A stretch of DNA of 64,000 bases from Hyalangium versicolor. Lineage in GTDB: Bacteria > Myxococcota > Myxococcia > Myxococcales > Myxococcaceae. Position 1 is the first letter of the stretch. Each line of letters begins with the position of its first letter. Location: the NCBI RefSeq assembly GCF_020103695.1, contig NZ_JAHXBF010000025.1, positions 62,001 through 126,000 on the forward strand, read 5' to 3'. Below the pieces are notes generated by a model, which saw only the letters and a list, made by a program, of their open reading frames with translations, was not told the DNA's origin and did no database searches. Of the stretch, positions 19,006 through 27,261 are shown in pieces. Position numbers and translations under genes: made by a program.

Positions 19006-19013
19006 GAAGCGGT

Positions 19014-19739
19014 CTAGTAGTCCAAGGCCAGCCCGAACATCCAGTGTCGGCTGGAGAGAACCAGACCGGAGCTGCCGAAGTTGTTCACTTCAGCGTACGT
19101 CCACTCGGCGAACACATAGCTGTGGTTGACGCCGATGCCCGAGTCGAAGTCCCGCGCCAGGCGCGGCTCCAGCACGTCCAGCAGAAACGAGACGCCCAGT
19201 GTCACGCCATAGCCCCACCGGCCACCCTTGCCCGAGCGGCCGCTCAGCTCCTGGGTGTCGCTGCCCTTCTCGATCCACCAGGGCATGTAGATGAGCCCCA
19301 GCTGGCCGTAGGGGACCAGCGGCATGCCCCAGCGGAACGCCGGGTAGTCGAACTTGTAGAGGGCGTTGACCTTCAGCGGCGCCACCTTGAGCGCCGTCTT
19401 CTCCTCGGCGGTGTCACCCTCGTCCGTGATGGTGTTGGCGTACTTCTCCGCGTAGCCCGCCGAGAAGCCCACGCCCGCCGAGCCGAACCCCTGGTAGAAG
19501 TAGCGCTGCAGCTCCAGTTCGAAGAGCAGCATCGACGCGTCACCGAACGTGTCCTTGTAGGGCGTACCTTTGAGGCCCTCCTCGGTGTCGATGCGCGGCT
19601 TGTAGCCGCCCAGCTTGAACTCCACGGCGCCCGTGCGCGGTGAACCAACGGGCGCTCGGGGCGTGTCCGAGACATCCAGCGCCTGGCTCGGCAGCGCGCC
19701 CAGGAGCGCGACGACGCCGACAGCCACTGCTCGACTCAT
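19014..19739 (-). CDS. Outer-membrane beta-barrel protein (MXAN_2562-like family)
   Basis: A 241-residue protein from the ATG at 19739, with a signal peptide ending near SQALD. The rest is a series of amphipathic strands with aromatic girdles, ending LDY, as expected for an outer-membrane barrel. Its pairing with a MYXO-CTERM protein matches the M. xanthus MXAN_2561/MXAN_2562 pair as I recall it. The start overlaps the preceding stop by 4 bases (ATGA). The upstream 28-codon extension of the open frame covers the end of the previous gene and is rejected as a start. Function unknown. Confidence 0.8.
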   Translation of the reverse strand: MSRAVAVGVVALLGALPSQALDVSDTPRAPVGSPRTGAVEFKLGGYKPRIDTEEGLKGTPYKDTFGDASMLLFELELQRYFYQGFGSAGVGFSAGYAEKYANTITDEGDTAEEKTALKVAPLKVNALYKFDYPAFRWGMPLVPYGQLGLIYMPWWIEKGSDTQELSGRSGKGGRWGYGVTLGVSFLLDVLEPRLARDFDSGIGVNHSYVFAEWTYAEVNNFGSSGLVLSSRHWMFGLALDY

Positions 19740-20611
19740 GACCGGTTTCTCCTTGAAGACAGCCAGAACCCCAGGACGGCCAGCACCCAGCCGCCCGCGA
19801 CACCACCCGCCGCCGCGCCACAACCCCCCATCTCCTGCCCCTCGGCCTCCACGTACCGATCGAAGAAGCCCTTGGTGTGGATGGGAATGCCCTCCTTGGC
19901 CTCGGAGTCCCCGCTCTCATTGTCGGCCGCGTCCACGGCCTTGGCGGTGATGCGGTAGGTTACCCCGTTCTCCAGGTTCGTCACGCGGAACAAGTTCTGC
20001 TCCGAGGACTGCTCGAGGTTGCGTCCACCCGTACCATCCGCCCTCTCCACGTGGAGCCGGATCCGGTTGGCGTCATCCGCGACGTTCACGCGAATCGAGA
20101 GTGCCTCGTCCAGCGGCGCAACGTTCCCGATGGAGGGCACGTCTGGCGCCAGGGCGTCATAGATGATGTCGACATCGTCCTTCTGGTAGCTCCTGCCGTT
20201 GGAGGAGCACTCTCCCAGGCTGCCCGTCGTCGGGACCGAGGCGCACAACTGATACTCCACCTCCTTGCCGTCCACGGGGCAGCTCTCGCCGTTCTTGAAG
20301 AGGGGCAGGTCGCGGACCTTGAACTGCAACGTGCCGCTCCGGGTGGTGGGCACGTTGGACTTCGACACACTGTCCAGCAGCGTCGTCCCCGAGGGCGGCT
20401 CGTCTCCGCACGAGCCCTCCACGATCCAGAACTTCAGGTCATCACACGGCAGGACCGCGATGTTGTTGGTCCAGTTCACCGTGCGGACGAGATCGCAGTC
20501 CTTGGAGAGGCGCAGCTCGGTGTCGGCCGTGTTGGGCAACGTGAGATCAATCGCGGTCTGACTCCAGGCCGCGGTCGCTGTCAGCGTGAGGGCAATCAGC
20601 AGGAAGCGCAT
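19736..20611 (-). CDS. MYXO-CTERM-anchored surface protein (MXAN_2561-like family)
   Basis: A 291-residue exported protein from the ATG at 20611, with a typical signal peptide (residues 1-18, cleavage after AWS). The middle contains a fibronectin-like or Ig-like segment (about 130-225, with LENGVTYRITAKAVDAADN). The C terminus is a MYXO-CTERM sorting signal: GGCG, a hydrophobic helix and a basic end (SSRRNRS). Family knowledge: MYXO-CTERM proteins are moved to the myxobacterial cell surface and processed at the cysteine. It heads a minus-strand run with the barrel protein, PKD lipoprotein and MoaD-MoaE. Function unknown. Confidence 0.85.
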   Translation of the reverse strand: MRFLLIALTLTATAAWSQTAIDLTLPNTADTELRLSKDCDLVRTVNWTNNIAVLPCDDLKFWIVEGSCGDEPPSGTTLLDSVSKSNVPTTRSGTLQFKVRDLPLFKNGESCPVDGKEVEYQLCASVPTTGSLGECSSNGRSYQKDDVDIIYDALAPDVPSIGNVAPLDEALSIRVNVADDANRIRLHVERADGTGGRNLEQSSEQNLFRVTNLENGVTYRITAKAVDAADNESGDSEAKEGIPIHTKGFFDRYVEAEGQEMGGCGAAAGGVAGGWVLAVLGFWLSSRRNRS

Positions 20612-20736
20612 GACGGGGGGGAACCTAGCAAGTGGAGGGCCAGCTGAAACGGGGGGTCGCACCCTTCATTCCCCGAGGGAACTCCCCCGGCACTCCGCCA
20701 AATGGGCAAGCCCGGCTCGGAGGCTGTGCCAAATTG

Positions 20737-21765
20737 TCATGCGGGGCGCTGGAGCAGCCGCAGGCCGGCCTCCACCAGGTTGAGCGCGCCGCCCCGGCCC
20801 GCGTTGTCCACCACGGCGAAGAGGGTGAGCCACTCGGGTGCCTGGGGAAAGGTGCGCAAGCGGCCGACGTGGACCGTGGGATCGCCCGCGATGAGCATGG
20901 GCATGGGGTAGATCTTCTCGGTGGGCGCATCCAGCACCTTGAGCGCCTGGGACGTCTTGAGCGCGGCGCGGGCCTGCTCCACGGGTGCGGCCTGCTTGAG
21001 TTGCACGTGCACGCTCAGTCCGTGGCCGTAGAAGCTGGGCACCTGCACGGCGGTGCCGGCGATGACGGGCGTCTCTCCCCGGGCTCCGAACAGGCGCGCC
21101 GCCTCGAGCGTCCAGCCGGCCTCCTCCTCCGTCCACGGCGAGTTGGCGAGGAAGGGGCCCACCTGGGGCAGCAGGTTGAAGCCGATGCGCTGGGGGAAGG
21201 CGTGGGCCTCGGGCTCCCGGCCGGAGAGCAGGCCGGCGGTCTGTTTCTCCAGCTCGTTCACCCCGGTCACTCCCGCCGAGGACACCCCCATCATCGCCGT
21301 CACCTGGGCGCGGACGACGCCGAAGGCCTTCTGGAGCGGCGCGATGATCGACACGAGGGCGGTGGACACCGCGGAGGGGACGCAGACGATGCGGCCCTTG
21401 AAGGTAGCGCCGAGCACCTCGGGGTTGAAGCTGGGGAGCACCAGGGGCACGTTGCCGTCGCCACGGAAGGCGGAGCTGGCATCCACCACCCAGGCCCCGG
21501 CGGACTGAGCCACGGGCGCCAGGGTGCGGGACGCGCTGGCGGGAGTGGCCAGCAGTGCCAGGGACACGCCCCTGAAGGACTCAGGGGTGGTCTTTTCGAC
21601 TTCCAGGGTGTCCTCGCCGTACTCCAGCTCCACGGCCTCGGAGCGCTCGGAGGCCAGCGCGGTGAGCTGTTCGGAGGGGACGCCCTGATCGAAGAGCGCG
21701 GAGAGCACCTCGCGGCCCACCACTCCCGTGGCCCCCACCACGGCGATCCGTACGTTCTCGTTCAT
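20737..21765 (-). CDS. Usg-type aspartate-semialdehyde dehydrogenase family protein lacking the catalytic Cys
   Basis: A 342-residue protein with the ASADH fold: a Rossmann start (VAVVGATGVVGREV-like, residues 5-18) and the C-terminal VVDNAGRGGALNLVEAG. True ASADH has a catalytic cysteine in a PNCST-type motif. Here the aligned stretch is VPSAVSTALVSIIAPL, with alanine at that place. The same change, and other shared stretches such as VPSFYGH, are found in E. coli Usg as I recall it (VPDSLTS). So this is probably a Usg-type paralogue and not the lysine/threonine pathway enzyme. Role unknown. It is a single gene with no operon partner. Confidence 0.85.
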   Translation of the reverse strand: MNENVRIAVVGATGVVGREVLSALFDQGVPSEQLTALASERSEAVELEYGEDTLEVEKTTPESFRGVSLALLATPASASRTLAPVAQSAGAWVVDASSAFRGDGNVPLVLPSFNPEVLGATFKGRIVCVPSAVSTALVSIIAPLQKAFGVVRAQVTAMMGVSSAGVTGVNELEKQTAGLLSGREPEAHAFPQRIGFNLLPQVGPFLANSPWTEEEAGWTLEAARLFGARGETPVIAGTAVQVPSFYGHGLSVHVQLKQAAPVEQARAALKTSQALKVLDAPTEKIYPMPMLIAGDPTVHVGRLRTFPQAPEWLTLFAVVDNAGRGGALNLVEAGLRLLQRPA

Positions 21766-21910
21766 GGCGCGTCCCTTTACGCCAGCCCGGCCCCGTGTGC
21801 GAGCCTCCGTGAACTCCGCGGGCCCGGATCGCGCGGCAGCCGACTCATGCCGCTCTGCATCCAGGCCCGCCCCCGGCGTAAACGGCTGATCTCACAGGTC
21901 CTCGGTTGAC

Positions 21911-22729
21911 CTAACAGGGGGCCCCACCGGCCTGGCGGAAGCGCCCCTCCAACCAAGCCCGCCACCGAGGCTCGTCGCGAGCGACAGCGGCCGGTGCCTG
22001 CTCACCATAGAGGTAGAAGCTGAGCACGATGTGGACATTGCCTCCCATGCTCTGAGCCGCCACGAGGGCACTCCCGGGGGCTGGCGAGTCGACCAGGAGG
22101 AGGAGCGCGCGCACCTTCTCGTCCGCGTCCACGCGTTCGATGCTCCCAGCCAGCGGCGGGGCGTCGGCGGGGGCACTGCGCTTCTGCCCGGGGCTGGCAT
22201 CCGTAAGCCCCAGCGCACCGGCCAGCTTCTCCCACGCCACGGGCAAGGGCCCGGAGGCACCGCCAACCACCTGCATGATCGAGCAGCGCTGGCCGCGGAA
22301 GTGCGTGAGGTACAGCCGCAGGATGCGGAAGAACCCAGGCCAACCGGACTCGACGTTGTTGAGCTGATCGTCCCAGTCATCGCTGCTCGCGAAGAGGCTG
22401 TGGACCACCCGCACGACACAGGTGCCTCCAGAACGCGCTTCGACGATCCACTCCGTGGCGAGCGCTGGAGACTCGGGCCCCAGGTCCTTGCTCTCGGCGG
22501 CGAACCTGCGAGGCGGCTCCCAGGCTGTCACCGTGGCCTTCGAATCCATGCCCGGGCCAAAGTGCGACACCACCGCTCCGCCCTCGCGTCCGTCGATCTC
22601 ACTGGGGACGAACCAGGACGAGACTCCGGGCCCTGTCGCAATGGCCTCCCAGACCTGCTCGGGCGTGCCCGGGACTTCAACCTCGACCTGGATAGAACGG
22701 CGTCCAGAGGCTTCTTTCTTCACGGTCAT
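21911..22729 (-). CDS. SRPBCC (AHSA1-type) domain protein
   Basis: A 272-residue cytosolic protein. The N-terminal half is a SRPBCC/START-like domain (about residues 10-145) with VEVPGTPEQVWEAI and the SSWFVPSEIDG loop seen in AHSA1 proteins. The C-terminal part (150-272) may be a second, weaker domain of similar kind. The ATG overlaps the stop of the upstream HTH regulator by 4 bases, the common arrangement of an ArsR-type regulator with an AHSA1 partner. The ligand is unknown. Confidence 0.85.
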   Translation of the reverse strand: MTVKKEASGRRSIQVEVEVPGTPEQVWEAIATGPGVSSWFVPSEIDGREGGAVVSHFGPGMDSKATVTAWEPPRRFAAESKDLGPESPALATEWIVEARSGGTCVVRVVHSLFASSDDWDDQLNNVESGWPGFFRILRLYLTHFRGQRCSIMQVVGGASGPLPVAWEKLAGALGLTDASPGQKRSAPADAPPLAGSIERVDADEKVRALLLLVDSPAPGSALVAAQSMGGNVHIVLSFYLYGEQAPAAVARDEPRWRAWLEGRFRQAGGAPC

Positions 22730-23328
22730 GATGGCTCCTGTGGGGTGGACTCATGGGGAAGCGGGTGCGCCACGATCACCAGGCGATGGTCACGGCCGCT
22801 GGGAGCGGAGGCATCGTGGTAGCGCGAGACCAGCTTCGTGACGGCTTCGGTGAGTTCCTGGCTGAAGGCCGCGCGCTCGGCCGGTGAGCGGAACCGGATC
22901 TCGGTGTCCACCGACAGGGTCGGCAGGCGTTTGCCGATCTCCTCCGCGCGGCGCACGAGACCGCTGACCTCGCGCACGATGCGGGCGGCGAGGGCGATGA
23001 GGTAGCTGGCGGAGAGCCGGTCCGCACTGCGGCCCGGATCCGTGGCGACCGGGCCCAGGGCGCTCGGAGACACGATGTAGGAAGCGGCGGTCGCCACCAG
23101 CAGGCGCTCCGTCAGCCCTCCCCACTGGCGCGTCTCGGCCACCCGGACCAGCCGGTGCGCCTCCAGGGCTCGCAGGTGGTAGTTGACCTTCTGGCGCGCG
23201 ATGCCCAGCCGTGCCGCGAGAGTCGCGGCGGAGGCAGGGACCGCCAGCTCCGCCAGCAACCGGCTCCGGACCGGCTCGAGGGCCACCGTCGCAGCCTCGG
23301 GATCGTCGATGACTTCCACGTCGAGCAT
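22726..23328 (-). CDS. ArsR-like winged-helix transcriptional regulator
   Basis: A 200-residue protein from the ATG at 23328. A winged-helix domain at the start (about residues 12-75) reads EPVRSRLLAELAVPASAATLAARLGIARQKVNYHLRALE when split into its helices. The C-terminal part is helical with no metal-binding cysteines. The open frame runs 16 codons further to 23376, but an 8-base perfect inverted repeat lies within that extension, so the internal ATG is chosen. It is translationally coupled to the SRPBCC gene (ATGA). Autoregulation is inferred. Confidence 0.88.
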   Translation of the reverse strand: MLDVEVIDDPEAATVALEPVRSRLLAELAVPASAATLAARLGIARQKVNYHLRALEAHRLVRVAETRQWGGLTERLLVATAASYIVSPSALGPVATDPGRSADRLSASYLIALAARIVREVSGLVRRAEEIGKRLPTLSVDTEIRFRSPAERAAFSQELTEAVTKLVSRYHDASAPSGRDHRLVIVAHPLPHESTPQEPS

Positions 23329-23342
23329 GGCGCCATTCCAGC

Positions 23343-23364
23343 CTTGACAACTTTTCTTGTCAAG
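23343..23364. promoter_or_regulatory. Operator-like inverted repeat upstream of the HTH-SRPBCC pair
   Basis: CTTGACAA and TTGTCAAG form a perfect 8-base inverted repeat around CTTTTC. It lies 15-36 bases upstream of the regulator ATG and includes TTGACA hexamers. Size, symmetry and place fit a dimeric winged-helix regulator controlling its own gene. Confidence 0.65.
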
Positions 23365-23464
23365 AAGAGTGCGCACATCTCATGACCCATGCAAGGGAGG
23401 CCCGGGCGGCGGAGTCTGGACCCACTGGTCTGCTGGTCGGACCACTGCCCGATGGAAGGGAGGC

Positions 23465-24199
23465 TCAGTCTTCCTTCAACCGAGCGGTCGGCGCGGGCCC
23501 CGGGAGCGGGGGGAACTTCGGGTTGCGCTCGGGCTCGGAGGCGCGGACGTAGTGCGGTTCCAGCGCGAACACCGCCTCCACCGGCTGCGTCTCCGGGAAC
23601 CGCGCCAGCCGTGCCAGCTCCACCGCCGAGGGAAACACCGGCCCGGTGAGCAGCCGCTGGGGAGACACTCCCGCAGCCTCCAGCGCGGCCCGATAGTCCG
23701 TCAGCGCAGGCCCCAACGCGAGTGCCTGGGGCTCGGCCGCCATCTTCGCAGCCACCTCTTCCGGAGACATGGCCGTCTCGGGCTCCAACGCCTCCACGGT
23801 CCGCCCGCGCCTCCGGTAGGCCCCCAGGTAGAGATCATCCTTGCGAGCCACCGCGAGGCAGAAGAGCGGAGGACCCTCGGGCCCTTCCAACGCCACCGCC
23901 GCCAGCGATGAGGCCCCGACCAGCTTCAGCCGCTTCGCGTACGCCAGCGCCTTCAGCGAGGCCAGACCGATGCGCAGCCCCGTGAAGGACCCGGGCCCCA
24001 ACCCCACGACGAGCCCCTCCAACCCCTCCAGCTTCACCCCATGCCGCGCGAGCAACTCACCAACAATGCCGGGGAGCACTTCACTCTGCTTCGCGGGAGG
24101 GCCCACCACCACGTGCTCCAGGACGCGCACGTCCTCCCCTGCCCCATCCACCAGGGCGAGCGACAACGTGAGCGTGGAGGTATCGAGCGAGAGGAACAC
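23465..24199 (-). CDS. tsaB: tRNA threonylcarbamoyladenosine biosynthesis protein TsaB
   Basis: A 244-residue member of the ASKHA fold, starting LSLDTSTLTLSLAL with the motif GLGPGSFTGLRIGLA. TsaB works with TsaD and TsaE to make the t6A base at position 37 of ANN-decoding tRNAs. The family C-terminal half is present and the length is usual. It is the last gene of the uppS-cdsA-rseP-rlpA-tsaB run, 9 bases after rlpA. The final 30 residues are proline-rich and unlike typical TsaB. Confidence 0.92.
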   Translation of the reverse strand: MFLSLDTSTLTLSLALVDGAGEDVRVLEHVVVGPPAKQSEVLPGIVGELLARHGVKLEGLEGLVVGLGPGSFTGLRIGLASLKALAYAKRLKLVGASSLAAVALEGPEGPPLFCLAVARKDDLYLGAYRRRGRTVEALEPETAMSPEEVAAKMAAEPQALALGPALTDYRAALEAAGVSPQRLLTGPVFPSAVELARLARFPETQPVEAVFALEPHYVRASEPERNPKFPPLPGPAPTARLKED

Positions 24200-24208
24200 G
24201 GCCCTCCT

Positions 24209-24709
24209 CTACCCCGGGAGCGCCTGGAGCGGGGGGGAAAAGGAGGAAACAGGACCCTCGTCCTTGCACCGGTAGAGCCGCACGCGCGCCAGGCCCTTCG
24301 AGACCATGTCCAGCTTGCGCGCCGCCGCCAGGGACACGTCGATGATGCGCTCGGCCTTGAAGGGGCCGCGATCGTTGACGCGCACCTCCACGGACTTGCC
24401 GTTCTCCATGTTCACGACGCGCAGACACGTGCCGAAGCGCTCCGTCCGATGGGCCGCCGTGAAGGCGTTCTGATCGAAGCGCTCGCCGCTCGCCGTCTTC
24501 CGGCCATGCAGCCCCGGGCCGTAGTACGAGGCCAGCCCCTCACCCAGATACGCGCGCGAGCCCTTCTCAGGAGCCTCGGGAGTGGAGCGCCCCACGGTAG
24601 GAGACTCCGGCTGCGAGCCGGGAAGAGGCCTCGCCGCACGAGAGGTGCACCCCGCCAGCAGCCCCATCCCCAACACCAGTACGAGCCACCGCCCCAACGT
24701 CACGCTCAC
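24209..24709 (-). CDS. rlpA: RlpA-family septal ring lipoprotein (lytic transglycosylase type)
   Basis: A 166-residue lipoprotein from a GTG at 24709, whose GTGA overlaps the rseP stop by 4 bases. The lipobox is LLAGC (near residue 20). The double-psi beta-barrel domain spans about 75-150: LASYYGPGLHGRKTASGERF, then the FTAAHRT histidine and VNDRGPF aspartate that are catalytic in RlpA. Family knowledge: RlpA trims naked glycan at the division septum. There is no SPOR domain, which many RlpA proteins carry. The open frame runs upstream to 25174 through rseP, so a start there is rejected. Confidence 0.9.
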   Translation of the reverse strand: MSVTLGRWLVLVLGMGLLAGCTSRAARPLPGSQPESPTVGRSTPEAPEKGSRAYLGEGLASYYGPGLHGRKTASGERFDQNAFTAAHRTERFGTCLRVVNMENGKSVEVRVNDRGPFKAERIIDVSLAAARKLDMVSKGLARVRLYRCKDEGPVSSFSPPLQALPG

Positions 24710-26358
24710 CGGCCGATGCCGTTGGGGAAGAACCACTTGCTGATGTCGTTGTAGAACGCCACCAGCATCAGCACGGCCAGCATCGCCAGACCGATGACAT
24801 TGGCCACCTCGCGGACGCGGACCGGGATGGGGCGGCGACGGACGCTCTCCCACAACGCGGCCAGCACGGCGAAGCCATCGAGCACGGGAATGGGCAGCAG
24901 GTTCACCACGCCCAGGTTGATGGAGATGACGGCCATCAGGTTGAGGAAGTAGTCCCACCCCAGCTCCGTGCTGCGCGCCGCGAGCTGCGCGATGCCAATG
25001 GGCGAGCTGATGGTGCTCAGCGGCACATCGCGCGTGACGAGCCCGGCGAGCGCGCCCACCGTTCCGCTGATGATCTTCGGAACAACCTTGGCGGCCTGCT
25101 TCAGGGCATCGTTCCACTCCAGCGTCACCGTCACCTTCTCCACCGGCGGCACCTCGCCCCGGGTGAGCAGCCACGGGCGGAGCCCATGTCCCTTGCTCTC
25201 GGTGACGTTGCCCAGCTCATCCATCTCCTTGATGGCGCCCAGGGAGATCTTCGACGTGTGCTCCCCATCCTGGCCCCGCCACGTCAGCGTGAAGTCTCCC
25301 TTGCCCGGCCCGCTCACCTTCACGTCGAGCATGTGGAACGTGGTCAGCGGCTCACCGTTGACCGCCACGAGCCGATCGCCAGAGCGAATCCCCGCCGCCG
25401 CCGCGGGCGAGTCCGCCATCACCGCCGCCACGTAGAGATCCCTCGGCTCCACACCCAGTGCCGCCAGCCCCTCCTTGCCCGCCTGCTTCGGAACCTGCAA
25501 TTCCACCCGCTCGGGAACCTTCAGCGTCGCCGTGCCCACCTCCACCGGCTGCAGGCGCTGCACGGTGACCTTGAGGAGCCCCTCCTGCTTCGCCAGCACC
25601 TGATACAGCGTGGCCTCGTCCGGCACCGGAGTGCCGTTGATGGCCACGATGCGATCGAAGGTCTTCAGCCCCGCCTGCGCCGCCTCCGAGCCAGGAGGCA
25701 CACCCACGATCGGCACCTGCGGGTTGGCCTCCACCATCATCCGGCCGCGCTCGACGGTCTCGAACGGCGAGGAGTCCACGTACTTCAGCGGCGTCACGTT
25801 GGCGATGAACTGCTCGCCATTGCGCTCCACGGTGAGCGGAATGGGGCGCTCGAAACGACCGATGAACGCCTCCGCCATCTCGTCGAAGGTGCGGACCTTG
25901 TCCCCCTCCACGGCGAGGATCCGGTCACCCGGGCGCAGGCCCGCCGCGGCCGCAGGAGTGCCCGGAGGCACATAACCCAGCCGCGTCGAGATGGCCTCGT
26001 GGGGCCCCCAGAAGATGAAGAAGTAGATGAGGATGGGGAACACGAGGTTGAAGGCCGGACCAGCCAGCACGATCGCCATGCGCTTCCACGGCGGCTGCGC
26101 CAGGAAGCCCCGGTGGGCCTCATCGGGCTCCAGATCCTCCCCCGCAACGTCCCCGGCCATCTTCACGAAGCCACCCAGGGGCAGCAGCGCGATCTGGTAC
26201 TCCGTCTCCCCCTTGGTGAAGCTCAGGAGCTTGGGTCCGAACCCGAAGGAGAACTTGAGCACCTTCACCCCGCAGGCCTTCGCCACGAGGAAGTGACCCA
26301 GTTCGTGCACCGTCACCAGCACGCCGAGCAAAAGCGCGAAGAACCCGATACTCGCCAT
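24706..26358 (-). CDS. rseP: RIP metalloprotease RseP (site-2 protease)
   Basis: A 550-residue inner-membrane zinc protease from the ATG at 26358. The HELGHF motif lies in the first helix (residues 18-23) and the partner motif LLPIPVLDGF near residue 495. Two or more PDZ domains occupy the periplasmic middle, with repeated GDRILAVEG, FDRIVAINGTPV and SGDRLVAVNGEPL signatures. Family knowledge: RseP cuts anti-sigma factors and clears signal peptides. Position in the uppS-cdsA-rseP cluster supports orthology. An upstream ATG at 26409 would add 17 residues before the first helix and is less likely. Confidence 0.95.
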   Translation of the reverse strand: MASIGFFALLLGVLVTVHELGHFLVAKACGVKVLKFSFGFGPKLLSFTKGETEYQIALLPLGGFVKMAGDVAGEDLEPDEAHRGFLAQPPWKRMAIVLAGPAFNLVFPILIYFFIFWGPHEAISTRLGYVPPGTPAAAAGLRPGDRILAVEGDKVRTFDEMAEAFIGRFERPIPLTVERNGEQFIANVTPLKYVDSSPFETVERGRMMVEANPQVPIVGVPPGSEAAQAGLKTFDRIVAINGTPVPDEATLYQVLAKQEGLLKVTVQRLQPVEVGTATLKVPERVELQVPKQAGKEGLAALGVEPRDLYVAAVMADSPAAAAGIRSGDRLVAVNGEPLTTFHMLDVKVSGPGKGDFTLTWRGQDGEHTSKISLGAIKEMDELGNVTESKGHGLRPWLLTRGEVPPVEKVTVTLEWNDALKQAAKVVPKIISGTVGALAGLVTRDVPLSTISSPIGIAQLAARSTELGWDYFLNLMAVISINLGVVNLLPIPVLDGFAVLAALWESVRRRPIPVRVREVANVIGLAMLAVLMLVAFYNDISKWFFPNGIGR

Positions 26359-26433
26359 GGCGGCAAGACTAATCGCGCTCCGGTCCAGGGACAACGCACA
26401 TCCATCCACACTGCACGGCCGAGCACACAGCCG

Positions 26434-27261
26434 CTACGCCAGCCACCCGCGAACGAACTGCACGTAGATGAACACCAGGGGCGCGTTGAACAGCAGCGCG
26501 TCGATGCGGTCCAGGATGCCGCCGTGCCCGGGAATCAACTTGCCTGAGTCCTTCACCCCATAGGCCCGCTTGAGCATGGACTCGCACAGGTCGCCAATGG
26601 GGCCGGCAATCCCGCCCACCACGCCCAGGAGCACGCAGTCGGCCACGGAGAAGTGCGGGAAGAAACCCGCTCGGGCGATGAACATGCCGCCCACCGAGCC
26701 CACCATGCCCCCGAAGAAGCCCTCCCACGTCTTGTTGGGGCTCACTTCCACGTACAGCTTGTGGCGGCCCAGGAAGCGGCCAGCGAAGTAGGCGGCCGTG
26801 TCGTTGGCCCAGGTGATGACCAGCGCACAGATGACCCAGGACAGGCCCTCGTCCCGGATGCGCAGCGCGGACAGAGCCACCAGCCCCACGGCTCCATAAA
26901 GGTACCCGGTGAGCAGGTGCGCCGAGCGCAAGGGCGCCTCGGGCAGCGGGCCGCGGATCAGGTGGTACGTCCACACGAAGAAGAACAGGCCCGCCGTGAG
27001 CCAGAAGGCCAGCTCTCCCACGTGCTCCGGGCTGCGCAGCGGCAGCAGCGGCACCACCCCCGAGAGGAGGATGCCCACCCATGCCGCCGGCGAGAGCTGC
27101 TTGAGGGTGATGGAGTAGTACTCACTGGTGCACGCGGCCGCCGCCACCGCGAAGAGGGCCGCACTCCAGGCGCCTCCCATGGCGATGAGAAACAGGACGA
27201 CCGGCAGCAGCACCACCGCCGAGACGATGCGGACGACGAGGTTCTTGTTCTTCTCGTTCAC
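26434..27261 (-). CDS. cdsA: Phosphatidate cytidylyltransferase
   Basis: A 275-residue polytopic membrane enzyme with about eight hydrophobic segments. It makes CDP-diacylglycerol from phosphatidate and CTP. The C-terminal family signature is present, with GIAGPIGDLCESMLKRAYGVKDSG and PGHGGILDRIDALL (split here into its two conserved parts). Its ATG overlaps the uppS stop by 4 bases. No dxr gene lies between it and rseP, unlike in many bacteria. Confidence 0.95.
   Translation of the reverse strand: MNEKNKNLVVRIVSAVVLLPVVLFLIAMGGAWSAALFAVAAAACTSEYYSITLKQLSPAAWVGILLSGVVPLLPLRSPEHVGELAFWLTAGLFFFVWTYHLIRGPLPEAPLRSAHLLTGYLYGAVGLVALSALRIRDEGLSWVICALVITWANDTAAYFAGRFLGRHKLYVEVSPNKTWEGFFGGMVGSVGGMFIARAGFFPHFSVADCVLLGVVGGIAGPIGDLCESMLKRAYGVKDSGKLIPGHGGILDRIDALLFNAPLVFIYVQFVRGWLA

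Noticed and set aside
21775..21882. TTTACGCC and GGCGTAAA inverted pair flanking the Usg-type gene start region
   Set aside because: The arms are 91 bases apart; chance is likely.
24209..25174. Longer upstream start for rlpA
   Set aside because: The extra part is a frame-shifted reading of rseP; the GTGA overlap and the signal peptide point to 24709.
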